Assembly (NCBI GenBank): GCA_943787465.1
Contig: CALSMN010000004.1
Span: forward strand, 124,001 to 188,000
Reading direction: 5' to 3'
Origin: an uncultured Bacteroidia bacterium
GTDB lineage: Bacteria; Bacteroidota; Bacteroidia; NS11-12g; UBA9320
Length of the DNA: 64,000 nucleotides
Each line of letters starts with the position of its first letter. The stretch's first letter is position 1. Position numbers and translations under genes: made by a program. The notes under the pieces were generated by a model. It ran no database searches and was not told the origin of the DNA. It worked only from the letters and a program-made list of their open reading frames with translations. This document shows positions 26,170 to 36,586 of this stretch, piece by piece.

Positions 26170-29100
26170 TTAAAAGTTGAATTTAAGTGAAAAACCAAAC
26201 GTACGTGCCGTAGGATTAGCTACAAATTCGCCAAACTCTGCTTGGTTACCGTTTCCAAAAGTAGTAACCTCTGGATCAATAAATTGATTTTCAACAGGGG
26301 TCCATAATAGTAAGTTTCTTCCAATTAAACTTACAGAAGCTCCTGCAAAAGGAGTTTTTTCTACCATTGAATTTGGAAGTCTATATGTAATATTAACTTC
26401 TCTTAATTTGGTATATGATTTGTCTAGTACAAACTGTCTATCTCTGGCATCTGCTGTATGATATTCATGCATTACACCTGGAGCAACTGGAGTAGAATTC
26501 TCTACATACACTGGATCTCCATTTTCATCAACACCGTCTTCAATAACAGAATTAGGTACAACAAATGGCTTTCTATCATTATATGTCGTTGTAATTGCGT
26601 GTCCAGTCCAGCTTAACATGCTTTTTGTATTTGAATACATTAAACCACCTTGGCGTATATCTAGTAATATTCCTAAGCTGAATTGCTTGTAGCTGAATGT
26701 ATTTTTAATCCCCATGATAAAGTCTCTTTGAGAATTACCATAGATTTCTTTTTCATCACCGGCAACTGGCACACCACTTTCATCCACAATAATTTTTCCA
26801 TCTGGTGAATACTTGTAGGTATTCCCTTCAAAAACACCAATAGGCATCCCTTGCATAGCGTAATATCCAGTGGTAGATAAACCTCCTAATGAAACCTGAT
26901 CCAAAGCATCATCTAAATCAAGAACTTCATTTTTGTTTTTGGTGTAATTACCAGATATCGTCCAATTAAAGCCATTTTCTTTTCTGAGTACTTTGTATGA
27001 AAGAGCAAGCTCTACACCTTTATTTTCAACAGTTGCAGCATTTGCGAAAAAGTTACTACTACCGCTTCCAGGAGAAACAGGCACTTGTAAAATTTGACCT
27101 TCAGTAACTCGATTGTAGTAGGTGAATTCTAAACCTAATCGATTGTCTAAAAATAAAAGGTCCGTACCTATTTCTAATTCTTTGGTAATCTCAGGCTGCA
27201 AATCTGGGTTCTTAATACGGTTGCCCGCAGTAAAAGCGTTCGTACCTGTAGCCAATGGATAAGAAAGATTTCTAAATGGCATCGAATGACTAGCTTGAGT
27301 ATAAATAGAATTAATAACATATATAGGAGCATCATTACCTGAAGCACCGTAACCAATTCTAAATTTACCCATACCCATCCAAGATGGCAATCCAGTCACA
27401 ACATCGGTAAAAACGAAACTTAAATTAGCCGCTGGATAAAAAAATGAATTATTTTCTTTGGGCAATGTAGATGACCAGTCATTTCTGGCACTAACATTTA
27501 AATATAAGAAATCTTTGTATGATGCTGAAGCAACACCATATAATCCAGCTAATCTTCTAATGTTGTCACTACGATCAACAGCGGGTGTACTTGGACTATT
27601 TGACAAATTATAAAATCCAGCAATATCTAAAGCAGAAACAGAAGAGGATAAACTTGTACTGCTTCTCTCGTTCAGATTAAAACCACCAATCACATCTAAA
27701 TTAATTAATTTATTAATGTCTTTGTTCCATAAGAGCTTAAAATCATGATTGAACTGCTGATTCCCAATTGTTTGTTCAGAAACGAAACCATCATTTTTAA
27801 CACTTTCATTGGGACCAACTGGCTTAGCTATTGCTTCATACCTACTGATGTCATGATTTTCTATATCATAACCAAAAGAGTATACTCCTTTTAGGTCACC
27901 AATAATATCCATCTTAGCGTTTAATCCTCCAAAAAATTTATTAGAAGAAAAGTCATTTTTGTTTTCATATAATGCCCAATATGGATTAGTCACACCATAT
28001 GGCGTAAAATAATCATCGATATTATAAAATCGGTCATTGTAATTTTCCATATCAACAATACTCATGTTTCTGGGGATATCGAGTATATTTCTGTATACCG
28101 AATTTTCTTGTTGACCTGAAGGAACGAATTGGCTATTTGTCATCGCTAAGTTGATGGAACCATCTACCGTTAGTTTACCAAAATTTTGACTCCCTCTAAA
28201 TGCAACCGTATTTCTGGTGTATTGATCTGCATCCGTTGGCATAATACCATCTTGAGATACATTAGAATATGACGCATAAAAACTATTATTCTCACTACCG
28301 CCATTAACACCGATATGTGTTCTATAATTTGTACCTAATTCAAAGAAATCTCGAACATTATCTTCAAGTGGCGCATACGGAGCTAAGAGTTGAGAATTAT
28401 CCACTTCTCTACCAAAAACTCTTTTCTTACCATCCATAATTGGACCCCATGAACCATTCTCGTCTAACCAGTGATTGCCACTCCAACCTTGACCGTATGT
28501 ATTTTGAAGATTAGGTAAGCGAAGAGGTGTACTATAGGTTGCATCAAATCCAACATCTATACCAATGGCTTTTTTACCTTTGGAAGATTTTGAACCTTTT
28601 TTGGTTGTAATCATCACCACACCGTTAGCTGCTCTAGATCCATACAATGCTGATGCCGATGAACCTTTTAATATTTGAATATTTTCAATATCATCTGGAT
28701 TAACAGCATTTAAACCATTACCAAAGTCAAATCCACCATTTAGACTTGTACTTCCAACTGAACTGTTTGTCATTGGAACTCCATCAATAACTATCAAAGG
28801 TTGATTTCCTTGAGAAATAGACTGAACACCACGAATAACAATTCTACTCGAAGCTCCTGGATTTGAAGAAGCTGAATTGATTGTAACACCCGCTACTTTA
28901 CCTTGCATACCATTAAGCACAGATCGATCTCCTCCTTCTGTAATCTCTTTAGCATCTACAGAACTTAAGGCATATCCAACACTTCTTGAAGCCCGTTTTA
29001 CTCCTGCAGCTGTAACAACCACCTCTGAGAGTGATTCATCACTACTCAATTTGACAGTTAGCGTAGTTTGATTACCTACTTTAATGGTTTGGGAAGCAAA

Positions 29101-29341
29101 TCCTACATAACTCACCTCCAATTGAATGTCAGATGATGAAGATGTGATACTAAAGCTGCCATCTTCTCCCGTGACCGTTCCATTTTTAGTCCCTTTTTCT
29201 TTAACCACAGCACCCATTACAGGCTGTGATTTTTCATCTATAACCTTACCCGTTACAGATCTAGATTGAGCATGTAAGGATGGTGTAAACAACGACACCA
29301 AACAAATAGATACCCAAAATTTTAAGTAATTTTTTTTTCAT
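26170..29341 (-). CDS. SusC/RagA TonB-dependent transporter, start frame-disrupted by an A9 run
   Basis: A TonB-dependent outer-membrane importer of about 1056 residues. It has a CarboxypepD_reg-like domain (SVTGKVIDEKSQPVMGAVV), a plug domain with SusC motifs (LIVIDGVPM and SASALYGSRAANGVVMIT) and a 22-strand-type barrel ending in FGFSLKFNF. The continuous frame has only a TTG start at 29301, which lacks most of the signal peptide. The ATG at 29341 is followed by nine A (29330-29338). Removing one A gives MKKNYLKFWVSICLVSLF, then TPSLHAQ, a perfect signal peptide in frame. As sequenced, the ATG frame stops after 26 codons. Coordinates assume this conceptual start. Confidence 0.92.
29330..29338 (-). 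repeat. A9 homopolymer directly after the susC-like ATG
   Basis: Nine A on the coding strand (T9 on the plus strand) immediately follow the ATG. Eight or eleven A would join the start codon to the signal peptide and the long frame; nine does not. It is a candidate slippage tract or a homopolymer sequencing error. Confidence 0.85.
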
Positions 29342-29528
29342 AAGTGTAAAATTTATTTGTTAAAAATTAGTGTAATTATACAATTTTTTGGCATAAAAAA
29401 ATAATTATAATTTTTTTTTCAACAGAAAATATTTTTAAGAAATAAAAATAGACACTTTAATTAATCAAGGAAAGAAATCGATTTAATCCTAAAAATTTGA
29501 CAATCAAGAGTAAATTCAATCATCCCAT
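29342..29528. other. AT-rich intergenic region between the SusCD operon and DUF4290-murA
   Basis: About 200 bases rich in A and T runs, including T9 at 29412-29420. It must hold the SusCD promoter, but I found no exact TAnnTTTG box on the minus strand. No RNA gene or small protein gene is evident. Confidence 0.5.
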
Positions 29529-29536
29529 TATATTTG
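29529..29536 (+). promoter_or_regulatory. -7 promoter box TATATTTG for DUF4290-murA
   Basis: Exact TAnnTTTG match, 9 bases before the ATG at 29546, which predicts a very short leader. Confidence 0.5.
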
Positions 29537-29545
29537 TGATTACAA

Positions 29546-30172
29546 ATGGATTTCCAATATAATACACAACAAGAACACATAAGACTAACTGAATACGGTA
29601 GAGGGGTTCAAGAGATGATTGAACATGTAAAATCTGAAGAAGATCGAAACAAAAGAACCATTCTTGCACATACCGTTTTTCAAGTGATGGTCAACCTAAA
29701 TCCAGAAATTAAAAATCAGAGTAATTATCAGCAAACTGTTTGGGATCATATGTATGAAATTGCAAACTACGAACTTGATGTAGACCATGATTTTAATATC
29801 CCCATACCCGGCATCAAAAATACAAACCCAGATCCCGTGGCATATAAAGGTGTCCTTAGTAAGTATCGCTACTATGGTCGTAACCTATTAGAAATGATTG
29901 AAGGCGCAGGAAGCATGGAAAATGGTGATCTAAAGACTATGTACATTAATTACATTGCTTCATTCATGGTAAACTCCTCCAAAAATTGGAATGATGAAGC
30001 TTTAACTCCTCAACAAATTGTTCAACATCTTGCGGATTTATCCAACGGCAAATTACAAATTGACCCCAATACTCTTGATATTCATCTGGATACAAGAATA
30101 AAACGCCCCCAGCATTCAAATAGAAGTTCTAAAAAGAAGAAAAATTTTAATCCGAAATACAAAAAAAAATAA
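29546..30172 (+). CDS. DUF4290 family protein
   Basis: A 208-residue soluble protein matching DUF4290, a Bacteroidota-specific family usually encoded just upstream of murA, as here (its stop abuts the murA ATG). Recognisable parts are the N-terminal TEYGRGVQEMIEH helix and the GRNLLEMIEGA segment near 118. The last 25 residues form a Lys/Arg-rich tail. The function is unknown; the linkage suggests a role tied to cell-wall synthesis. Confidence 0.88.
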   Translation: MDFQYNTQQEHIRLTEYGRGVQEMIEHVKSEEDRNKRTILAHTVFQVMVNLNPEIKNQSNYQQTVWDHMYEIANYELDVDHDFNIPIPGIKNTNPDPVAYKGVLSKYRYYGRNLLEMIEGAGSMENGDLKTMYINYIASFMVNSSKNWNDEALTPQQIVQHLADLSNGKLQIDPNTLDIHLDTRIKRPQHSNRSSKKKKNFNPKYKKK

Positions 30173-31477
30173 ATGGGTACATTCAAAATTGAAGGAGGAC
30201 ATCAACTAAAAGGCACATTGACCCCTCAAGGAGCAAAAAATGAGGCCTTACAAATTCTAGCAGCTGTTCTTTTGTCTCCAAAAAAAATCATACTAAAAAA
30301 TATCCCTGAAATACGAGACATCCTCAAAATGATCGAACTTCTTAAGGGATTAGGTGTCACTGTTGCAAAACTTGCAAAAGGGGAATACTCTTTTCAAGCA
30401 GATCAGATAAACTTAGATTATTTTCATACCGAAGAATTCCGAACAAAAGGTGCGGCTATTCGAGGATCCATCATGATTATTGGACCTCTTTTGGCTCGAT
30501 TTGGTATTGGCTTTATTCCAAGTCCTGGTGGAGATAAAATTGGAAGAAGAAGATTAGATACTCATTTTATTGGTTTTGAAAACTTAGGTGCTGAATTTAC
30601 ATATCATAAAGATTCCGGATTTTATAAAGTTGAAGCTAAAAAGTTGAAAGGGAGCTATATGCTTTTAGAGGAAGCCTCTGTGACAGGAACAGCAAATATA
30701 CTCATGGCTGCCTCAATGGCTGAGGGTACAACAACCATATATAATGCTGCGTGCGAACCCTATCTCCAGCAGTTATGCAAAATGATCAACTCTATGGGTG
30801 GTAAGATATCAGGTATAGGTAGTAATCTGCTGACTGTTGAAGGTGTTAGTGAACTTGAAGGTTGCGAACATACTATTCTCCCTGATATGATTGAGATTGG
30901 CTCGTTTATTTCATTGGCAGCCCTTACTCAATCTGAGATAACCATTGAAAATTGCCGAGTAGATCAGTTAGGCATAATTCCAAACGTTTTTAAAAAACTA
31001 GGCGTACAATTTGATATAATTGACGATAATATTGTCATTCCTGAAAATAAACATTATGAAATAGACAGCTTTATTGATGGCAGCATGATGACCATATCTG
31101 ACGCGACATGGCCAGGATTGTCCCCAGATTTATTAAGTGTTATTCTCGTTATGTGTACGCAAGCAAAAGGCAATGTACTTATCCATCAAAAAATGTTTGA
31201 AAGTAGACTGTTCTTTGTAGATAATCTCATTGACATGGGTGCTCAAATTATTTTGTGTGACCCACATCGAGCAACAGTAATGGGGTTAGATAGAAGGATT
31301 CCACTCAAAGCTTCTACCATGGCATCCCCAGATATTAGAGCAGGGGTTTCTTTATTGATTGCTGCCATGTCGGCTCAAGGCACTAGTACAATACATAATA
31401 TTGAGCAAATTGATCGAGGATACCAAGATATTGAACACCGGCTTAATGCCATAGGTGCCAAGATTACAAGGCTTTAA
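30173..31477 (+). CDS. murA: UDP-N-acetylglucosamine 1-carboxyvinyltransferase MurA with Asp at the usual Cys position
   Basis: First committed enzyme of peptidoglycan precursor synthesis, adding enolpyruvate to UDP-GlcNAc. It has the EPT inside-out barrel with the N-terminal QGAKNEAL motif (19-26), where Lys22 is the conserved catalytic lysine, and TMASPDIRAG near the C-terminus. The active-site loop reads PSPGGDKIGRRR, so residue 121 is Asp where E. coli MurA has Cys115, the fosfomycin target. Enzymes with Asp there are active and fosfomycin-insensitive in other bacteria. The length of 434 is slightly above average. Confidence 0.97.
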   Translation: MGTFKIEGGHQLKGTLTPQGAKNEALQILAAVLLSPKKIILKNIPEIRDILKMIELLKGLGVTVAKLAKGEYSFQADQINLDYFHTEEFRTKGAAIRGSIMIIGPLLARFGIGFIPSPGGDKIGRRRLDTHFIGFENLGAEFTYHKDSGFYKVEAKKLKGSYMLLEEASVTGTANILMAASMAEGTTTIYNAACEPYLQQLCKMINSMGGKISGIGSNLLTVEGVSELEGCEHTILPDMIEIGSFISLAALTQSEITIENCRVDQLGIIPNVFKKLGVQFDIIDDNIVIPENKHYEIDSFIDGSMMTISDATWPGLSPDLLSVILVMCTQAKGNVLIHQKMFESRLFFVDNLIDMGAQIILCDPHRATVMGLDRRIPLKASTMASPDIRAGVSLLIAAMSAQGTSTIHNIEQIDRGYQDIEHRLNAIGAKITRL

Positions 31478-31523
31478 AACAAATCATTGGTGAACGTGTT
31501 TTAAAATCAAATCACACAGGCAT

Positions 31524-31538
31524 GTGTCATAATGACAC
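31524..31538. promoter_or_regulatory. Palindrome GTGTCAT-A-ATGACAC upstream of grpE-dnaJ
   Basis: Perfect 7-bp inverted repeat with a 1-base spacer, 58 bases before the grpE start, followed by the AT-rich TTTATAATATGG. The placement fits an operator for a heat-shock regulator. It does not match the CIRCE element of HrcA. Confidence 0.4.
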
Positions 31539-31596
31539 TTTATAATATGGCAACAATTTTGCTATCTATCATATAGACAATAATCATCCAAACACG

Positions 31597-32133
31597 ATGT
31601 CAGAAAAGAATAATTCAAATCCAGAACAAGAGGAAATTCAAAACGAAGAGGTTTCCCAAAATTCAGAAAATAAAATTAAGGAGGAAGTTAAAGAACCAAC
31701 TCCAGAAGAAAAAATCAATGAATTAAATGATAAATATCTAAGGTTATATTCTGAATTTGACAATTATCGTAAGCGTACATCAAAAGAACGTATCGAGCTA
31801 TTTAAGACTGCAGGACAAGATATTCTGTCCGATTTATTACCCGTACTTGATGATTTTGAACGGGCAATTCAAATGGACACTTCAGAAAACAATACAAAAG
31901 ATCAGACAGGAATACAGTTAATATTTAACAAGTTTAAACATATATTAGAAAGTAAAGGTCTAAAACACTTTAAATCTTTAGAAACTGATTTTGATCCAGA
32001 ATTTCACGAAGCAATTACTAAGATCCCAGCACCCAGTAAAAAATTAAAAGGCAAAGTGGTAGATGAAATTGAAAAAGGGTATATGCTTGATGAAAAAGTA
32101 ATCAGATTTGCAAAAGTTGTAGTAGGAGAATAA
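31597..32133 (+). CDS. grpE: Nucleotide exchange factor GrpE
   Basis: DnaK cochaperone that releases ADP. Residues 1-45 are an acidic, Glu/Asn-rich disordered tail. The long coiled-coil helix follows ([19 protein letters not shown], residues about 43-62), then the beta domain with [13 protein letters not shown] and [12 protein letters not shown] at the end. At 178 residues it is typical. It is followed after one base by dnaJ, so they form one transcript. dnaK is not in the window. Confidence 0.96.
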   Translation: MSEKNNSNPEQEEIQNEEVSQNSENKIKEEVKEPTPEEKINELNDKYLRLYSEFDNYRKRTSKERIELFKTAGQDILSDLLPVLDDFERAIQMDTSENNTKDQTGIQLIFNKFKHILESKGLKHFKSLETDFDPEFHEAITKIPAPSKKLKGKVVDEIEKGYMLDEKVIRFAKVVVGE

Positions 32134-32134
32134 T

Positions 32135-33259
32135 ATGTCCAAAAGAGATTATTACGATATACTTGAAGTATCCAAGAGTTCAACTGCCGATGAAATAAAA
32201 AAAGCTTACCGTAAAAAAGCAATTAAATATCATCCTGATAAAAACCCAGACAATAAAGAAGCGGAAGAAAAATTCAAAGAGGCTGCTGAGGCCTATGAAG
32301 TATTAAGTAATCCCGAAAAGAAGCAACGCTATGATCAATTTGGGCACGCTGGCGTAGATGGTCAAGCTGGCTTTGGTGGAGGTGGAATGAATATGGATGA
32401 CATATTTAGTCACTTTGGTGATATTTTTGGTGGAGGATCTGGTGGCGGAAGTCCTTTCGAGAGTTTTTTTAGCGGAGGGCGAAACAGCAGGACACGTCAA
32501 GCTGTAGGATCAAATATTAGAATAAAACTTAAACTTACACTAGAAGACGTAACTAAAGGTGTCGAGAAAAAAATTAAATATAAGAAAAAAGTTGTTGCTT
32601 CTGGAGTAACCTTTGATTCATGTAATACATGTGGTGGAAGTGGATCTGTCACTCGAGTACAAAGTACTTTTTTGGGTCAAATGCAGACAAGTAGCCCCTG
32701 TCCAACATGTCAAGGTAATGGAAAGAAAATTAAGAATGTTCCTCCAGGTGCCGATCGAATGGGTCTTATTATTGAAGAAGTTACAACATCCATAGATATC
32801 CCTGCTGGTGTATCTGATGGTATGCAATTAAATGTTCAAGGTAGAGGGAATGAAATGCCTGGGGGGATAGCTGGTGACTTAATTGTTTTAATTGAAGAAA
32901 TTAAACATGAAAATTTAGAGAGGGATGGGAATAACATTGTTTTTAACTTACATATTAGTTTTCCTCAAGCAGCTTTGGGATGTGACGTCGAAGTCCCTAC
33001 CGTATCAGGTAAAGTTAGAATTAAAATTGAAGAAGGCACCCAGAGTGGTAAAGTACTTAGGCTTAGGGGTAAAGGAATCCCTGACGTAAATGGATACAAA
33101 ACAGGGGATCAATTGGTATATATCAATGTTTATACTCCTAAGAAATTGAATAAAGAAGAAAAGGAAATGTTAAACCAGTTGTTAGAAGCTGAGAATTTTA
33201 CTCCAGATCCAACCAAAGAAAAGGGCTTTTTTGACAAAATGAAAGACTTTTTTAATTAA
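32135..33259 (+). CDS. dnaJ: Chaperone DnaJ with a two-motif zinc region
   Basis: Type I J-protein that stimulates DnaK. It has a J domain (1-67) with HPD at 33-35, a Gly/Phe-rich linker (about 70-115), a zinc region and the C-terminal substrate domains. The zinc region keeps only CNTCGGSG (163-170) and CPTCQGNG (189-196), equivalent to motifs 2 and 3. Motif 1 is replaced by VVASGV and motif 4 by VPPGADRMG. Zinc site II should form and site I cannot. The length of 374 and an intact frame argue against decay. The gene overlaps convergent hutU by 8 bases. Confidence 0.96.
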   Translation: MSKRDYYDILEVSKSSTADEIKKAYRKKAIKYHPDKNPDNKEAEEKFKEAAEAYEVLSNPEKKQRYDQFGHAGVDGQAGFGGGGMNMDDIFSHFGDIFGGGSGGGSPFESFFSGGRNSRTRQAVGSNIRIKLKLTLEDVTKGVEKKIKYKKKVVASGVTFDSCNTCGGSGSVTRVQSTFLGQMQTSSPCPTCQGNGKKIKNVPPGADRMGLIIEEVTTSIDIPAGVSDGMQLNVQGRGNEMPGGIAGDLIVLIEEIKHENLERDGNNIVFNLHISFPQAALGCDVEVPTVSGKVRIKIEEGTQSGKVLRLRGKGIPDVNGYKTGDQLVYINVYTPKKLNKEEKEMLNQLLEAENFTPDPTKEKGFFDKMKDFFN

Positions 33260-35255
33260 ATAGCGTATCGAGTAAATCGTCATTTACGCTATTGGCCAGA
33301 GTTATTTTCAATTTATCATTTCTAGCCATTTCCCTCTTGATAGCAAATTGAGCATTTTCGTTCCTTGCCCAACTCCTTCTAGCAATACCGTTATTTACGT
33401 CAAAATGAAGCATACTTTCTAATCCCTTACTTGCTGTAGATGAGCCATCCAAAATCAATCCAAAGCCACCGTTTATTACCTCTCCCCATCCTACTCCACC
33501 TCCATTGTGAATACTAACCCATGTAGCTCCTCTAAAACTATCACCAATTACATTATGAATTGCCATATCAGCCGTAAACTTACTTCCATCATAAATATTA
33601 CTAGTTTCTCGGTATGGAGAATCTGTTCCACTAACATCATGATGATCTCGACCTAAAATAATAGGTCCACTTATGTCTCCAGAGGCAACTGCTTGATTAA
33701 AAGCTTCGGCTATTTTTATTCGACCTTCGCTATCTGCATATAATATTCTTGCTTTTGAGCCAACAACCATTTGATTTTTACCCGCTTCTTCAATCCAACG
33801 AATATTATCTTCCATTTGCTGTTGTATTTCTTTAGGAGAAGTTGATTGAATCTTGCGCATCACATTTGCTGCAATTTTATCTGTCATTTCTAAGTCTGAC
33901 TCCAGGCCGCTAGCACACACCCATCGGAATGGTCCAAAACCATAATCAAAACACATGGGACCCAAAATGTCCTGAATATAACTAGGATATTTAAAATCAA
34001 TCCCGTTATCTGCTAAAATATCAGCCCCTGCTCTACTACTCTCTAGTAAAAAAGCATTCCCATAATCAAAAAAATAAGTACCCATAGAAGTGTGTCTATT
34101 TACCGCAGATGCATGTCTTCTTAGTGATTCATATACCATTTCTTTGAATGCATCAGGATCATTAGCCATCATATGATTGCTTTCCTCAAAAGATAAGCCA
34201 ACAGGGTAATATCCCCCAGCAAATGGATTGTGCAAGGAAGTCTGATCACTACCAACATGTATATAGATACCCTCATCCGCAAATCGCTCCCATATATCTA
34301 CTACATTCCCAACATAAGCTATGCTTATTACCTCTTTGTTCATTTGAGCTCTTTTAGTTCGTATTACTAATGCGTCTATATCGTTGATTAATTCATCTAC
34401 CCATCCTTGATTATGTCGTTTAAGTGCTGCATTTTGATTTACTTCAGCACACAATGTGATACAACCTGCAATATTACCCGCTTTGGGTTGAGCTCCACTC
34501 ATGCCTCCTAGTCCAGCTGTTAAAAATATTTTACCTGCGGGTGTTTCACCCTTAGCTAATTTCATCCGAAAAGCATTCATAACTGTAATGGTAGTTCCAT
34601 GAACAATCCCTTGCGGACCAATATACATATAACTACCTGCAGTCATTTGGCCATATTGTGTGACTCCAAGTGCATTATATTTTTCCCAGTCGTCCGGTTT
34701 ACTGTAATTTGGGATCATCATACCATTGGTTACAACCACGCGAGGTGCCAAAAGGTGACTTGGAAATAATCCCATTGGATGACCGCTATACATATGTAAC
34801 GTTTGCTCATCAGTCATCTCACTAAGATATTGCATCGTAAGAAGATATTGAGCCCAGTTTTGAAATACAGCACCATTACCACCGTATGTAATTAGCTCAT
34901 TGGGATGCTGTGCAACAGCGGGATCTAAATTATTTTGAATCATTAGCATAATAGCTGCAGCCTGCATACTTTTAGCCGGATATTCAGAAATAGGTCTCGC
35001 ATATATTTTATAATCTGGCTTGAATCTATACATATATATTCGACCAAATTCAATCAACTCTTGAGTAAACTCCTCAGCAAGCTCCAAATGCCATTCTTTA
35101 GGAAAATATCTAAGAGCGTTACGAACAGCTAGTTTTTTTTCCATTAAACTTAATACATCCTTTCTTTTTGGTGCTCTGTTAGACGTATCTTCTAACTTTT
35201 TCTTAGCAGGCAATTCCTTTGGAATACCTGCTAATATATAATCTTTGAAATTCAC
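33252..35255 (-). CDS. hutU: Urocanate hydratase
   Basis: Second enzyme of histidine breakdown, converting urocanate to imidazolonepropionate with tightly bound NAD. At 667 residues it is the long form of Bacteroidota and eukaryotes rather than the roughly 560-residue Pseudomonas form. Conserved parts include [16 protein letters not shown] near 150, [12 protein letters not shown] near 185, [14 protein letters not shown] near 275 and the C-terminal [12 protein letters not shown]. The start is GTG at 35255. The other hut genes are not adjacent, so it stands alone here. Confidence 0.96.
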   Translation of the reverse strand: MNFKDYILAGIPKELPAKKKLEDTSNRAPKRKDVLSLMEKKLAVRNALRYFPKEWHLELAEEFTQELIEFGRIYMYRFKPDYKIYARPISEYPAKSMQAAAIMLMIQNNLDPAVAQHPNELITYGGNGAVFQNWAQYLLTMQYLSEMTDEQTLHMYSGHPMGLFPSHLLAPRVVVTNGMMIPNYSKPDDWEKYNALGVTQYGQMTAGSYMYIGPQGIVHGTTITVMNAFRMKLAKGETPAGKIFLTAGLGGMSGAQPKAGNIAGCITLCAEVNQNAALKRHNQGWVDELINDIDALVIRTKRAQMNKEVISIAYVGNVVDIWERFADEGIYIHVGSDQTSLHNPFAGGYYPVGLSFEESNHMMANDPDAFKEMVYESLRRHASAVNRHTSMGTYFFDYGNAFLLESSRAGADILADNGIDFKYPSYIQDILGPMCFDYGFGPFRWVCASGLESDLEMTDKIAANVMRKIQSTSPKEIQQQMEDNIRWIEEAGKNQMVVGSKARILYADSEGRIKIAEAFNQAVASGDISGPIILGRDHHDVSGTDSPYRETSNIYDGSKFTADMAIHNVIGDSFRGATWVSIHNGGGVGWGEVINGGFGLILDGSSTASKGLESMLHFDVNNGIARRSWARNENAQFAIKREMARNDKLKITLANSVNDDLLDTLFN

Positions 35256-35384
35256 TTATTAATATAAAAGGCAAAGGTCTAATTTGTTTTAAAATAACAA
35301 AATGACTCTAATGAAAGATTGAGGTATGAATTACAATTAGTAATGAAACAGATATGGTATAATTTTCGTTTATTTGACTCCAGT

Positions 35385-36575
35385 ATGCGATTATTCTATT
35401 TGTTTTTTCTATTTTTTATGTTGCTCCAATCCAGAGCCTATGCACAAAATATGAATTGGGAATATGAAGCAAATCATCAAGATGACATCACCACTATTGT
35501 CTTTAGTCCAGATGCAAAATATATAATCACTGGAAGTTGGGATGAATCCATCATCATCCAAAAAAATGATAGCACCCGCGAAATTATTCAACAAATACAT
35601 AAGAACAGAGGAGCCGTAAAAAGTATTGCATTTAGCAGAGATGGATACCATATGCTTACGGGCGGGCAAGATGGCAAACTCAATGTATTTGAATTTGATG
35701 GATTAAAATCAAAACCAGTATCATTGGATACCACTTATGATGTAAATGCCTGTCAGATCAATCAACTATTATACGGCCCTAGCATGCGATCCATATATAG
35801 TGCTGGCGATGATGGACGTTTTATTGTTATTGATTTAATAAGAGATCGAATCATCCCTATTAAAACAACTAGACCCATTTCTGCTGCTGCAATAGCTATT
35901 GATCAAATGAGCTATTTCATTGCCCATGAAAACAAAACAGAAATACAACAATTGGATGTCATGGGACGAAAAATTAGAAGCTTTAATGGTCATCAAGATC
36001 AAATTACAGATATAGAAGTATCCGTTGATCGAAAGCATCTGATAACGAGCTCAAAAGATAAAACTGTTCGATTATGGAATATCAAAACAGGAAAGCAAAT
36101 TCATCAATTCCAAGATCACAGCTGGACCGTAACTGACATTTCCTGTGATCCTATGGGTTTGTATTTGGTAAGTGGAAGTTTGGACGGTACCGTTCAACTT
36201 TATGATTTGAAAAATAAAAAACAACTACAGTCATATCATTTGACGGGATATAAAGTAAATGCTATATCCATTTCACCTGACTGTACTTCCATTTTGGCAG
36301 CTGCTCACCAAGAGGAGGATAATAAAAAAAGTGGCTATTTTATCTTACCTACCAATCTAAGTTATCATCCAGTTTTACTGCCTGAGAAGTATATACTTCA
36401 AAAAAAAATAAAAATCATAGAACCCAAACCGTTTAACATAAAATCAAAAATAAATATGGGGAGGAATACAATCCATGATGAGAATAATACAGCAGACAAG
36501 GCTTTTTCAAAACCAAAACCAAATGAGAAGGTTATTAAAAGAACTGATCAAATCGAGATAAGAATTGAAGAATAA
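35385..36575 (+). CDS. Exported WD40-repeat protein
   Basis: A propeller protein of about 396 residues. ATG at 35385 gives the signal peptide MRLFYLFFLFFMLLQSRAYAQ; a TTG at 35319 or ATG at 35343 would add a non-signal extension. WD repeats follow, with GSWDESIII, GGQDGKLNVFE, SSKDKTVRLWN and GSLDGTVQLYD blocks spaced about 42 residues. About seven blades can be counted. The C-terminal 70 residues are polar and charged. WD40 proteins are usually cytoplasmic in bacteria, so a periplasmic or surface location is notable. The partner is unknown. Confidence 0.82.
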   Translation: MRLFYLFFLFFMLLQSRAYAQNMNWEYEANHQDDITTIVFSPDAKYIITGSWDESIIIQKNDSTREIIQQIHKNRGAVKSIAFSRDGYHMLTGGQDGKLNVFEFDGLKSKPVSLDTTYDVNACQINQLLYGPSMRSIYSAGDDGRFIVIDLIRDRIIPIKTTRPISAAAIAIDQMSYFIAHENKTEIQQLDVMGRKIRSFNGHQDQITDIEVSVDRKHLITSSKDKTVRLWNIKTGKQIHQFQDHSWTVTDISCDPMGLYLVSGSLDGTVQLYDLKNKKQLQSYHLTGYKVNAISISPDCTSILAAAHQEEDNKKSGYFILPTNLSYHPVLLPEKYILQKKIKIIEPKPFNIKSKINMGRNTIHDENNTADKAFSKPKPNEKVIKRTDQIEIRIEE

Positions 36576-36586
36576 AAATAAAATCC

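Noticed and set aside
29299-29301. TTG at 29301 as the true start of the susC-like gene
   Set aside because: It would remove the n-region and most of the hydrophobic core of the signal peptide, which is perfectly encoded just upstream in the same frame.
31478-31596. CIRCE (HrcA) operator before grpE
   Set aside because: No TTAGCACTC-N9-GAGTGCTAA-like sequence is present; only the unrelated palindrome at 31524-31538.
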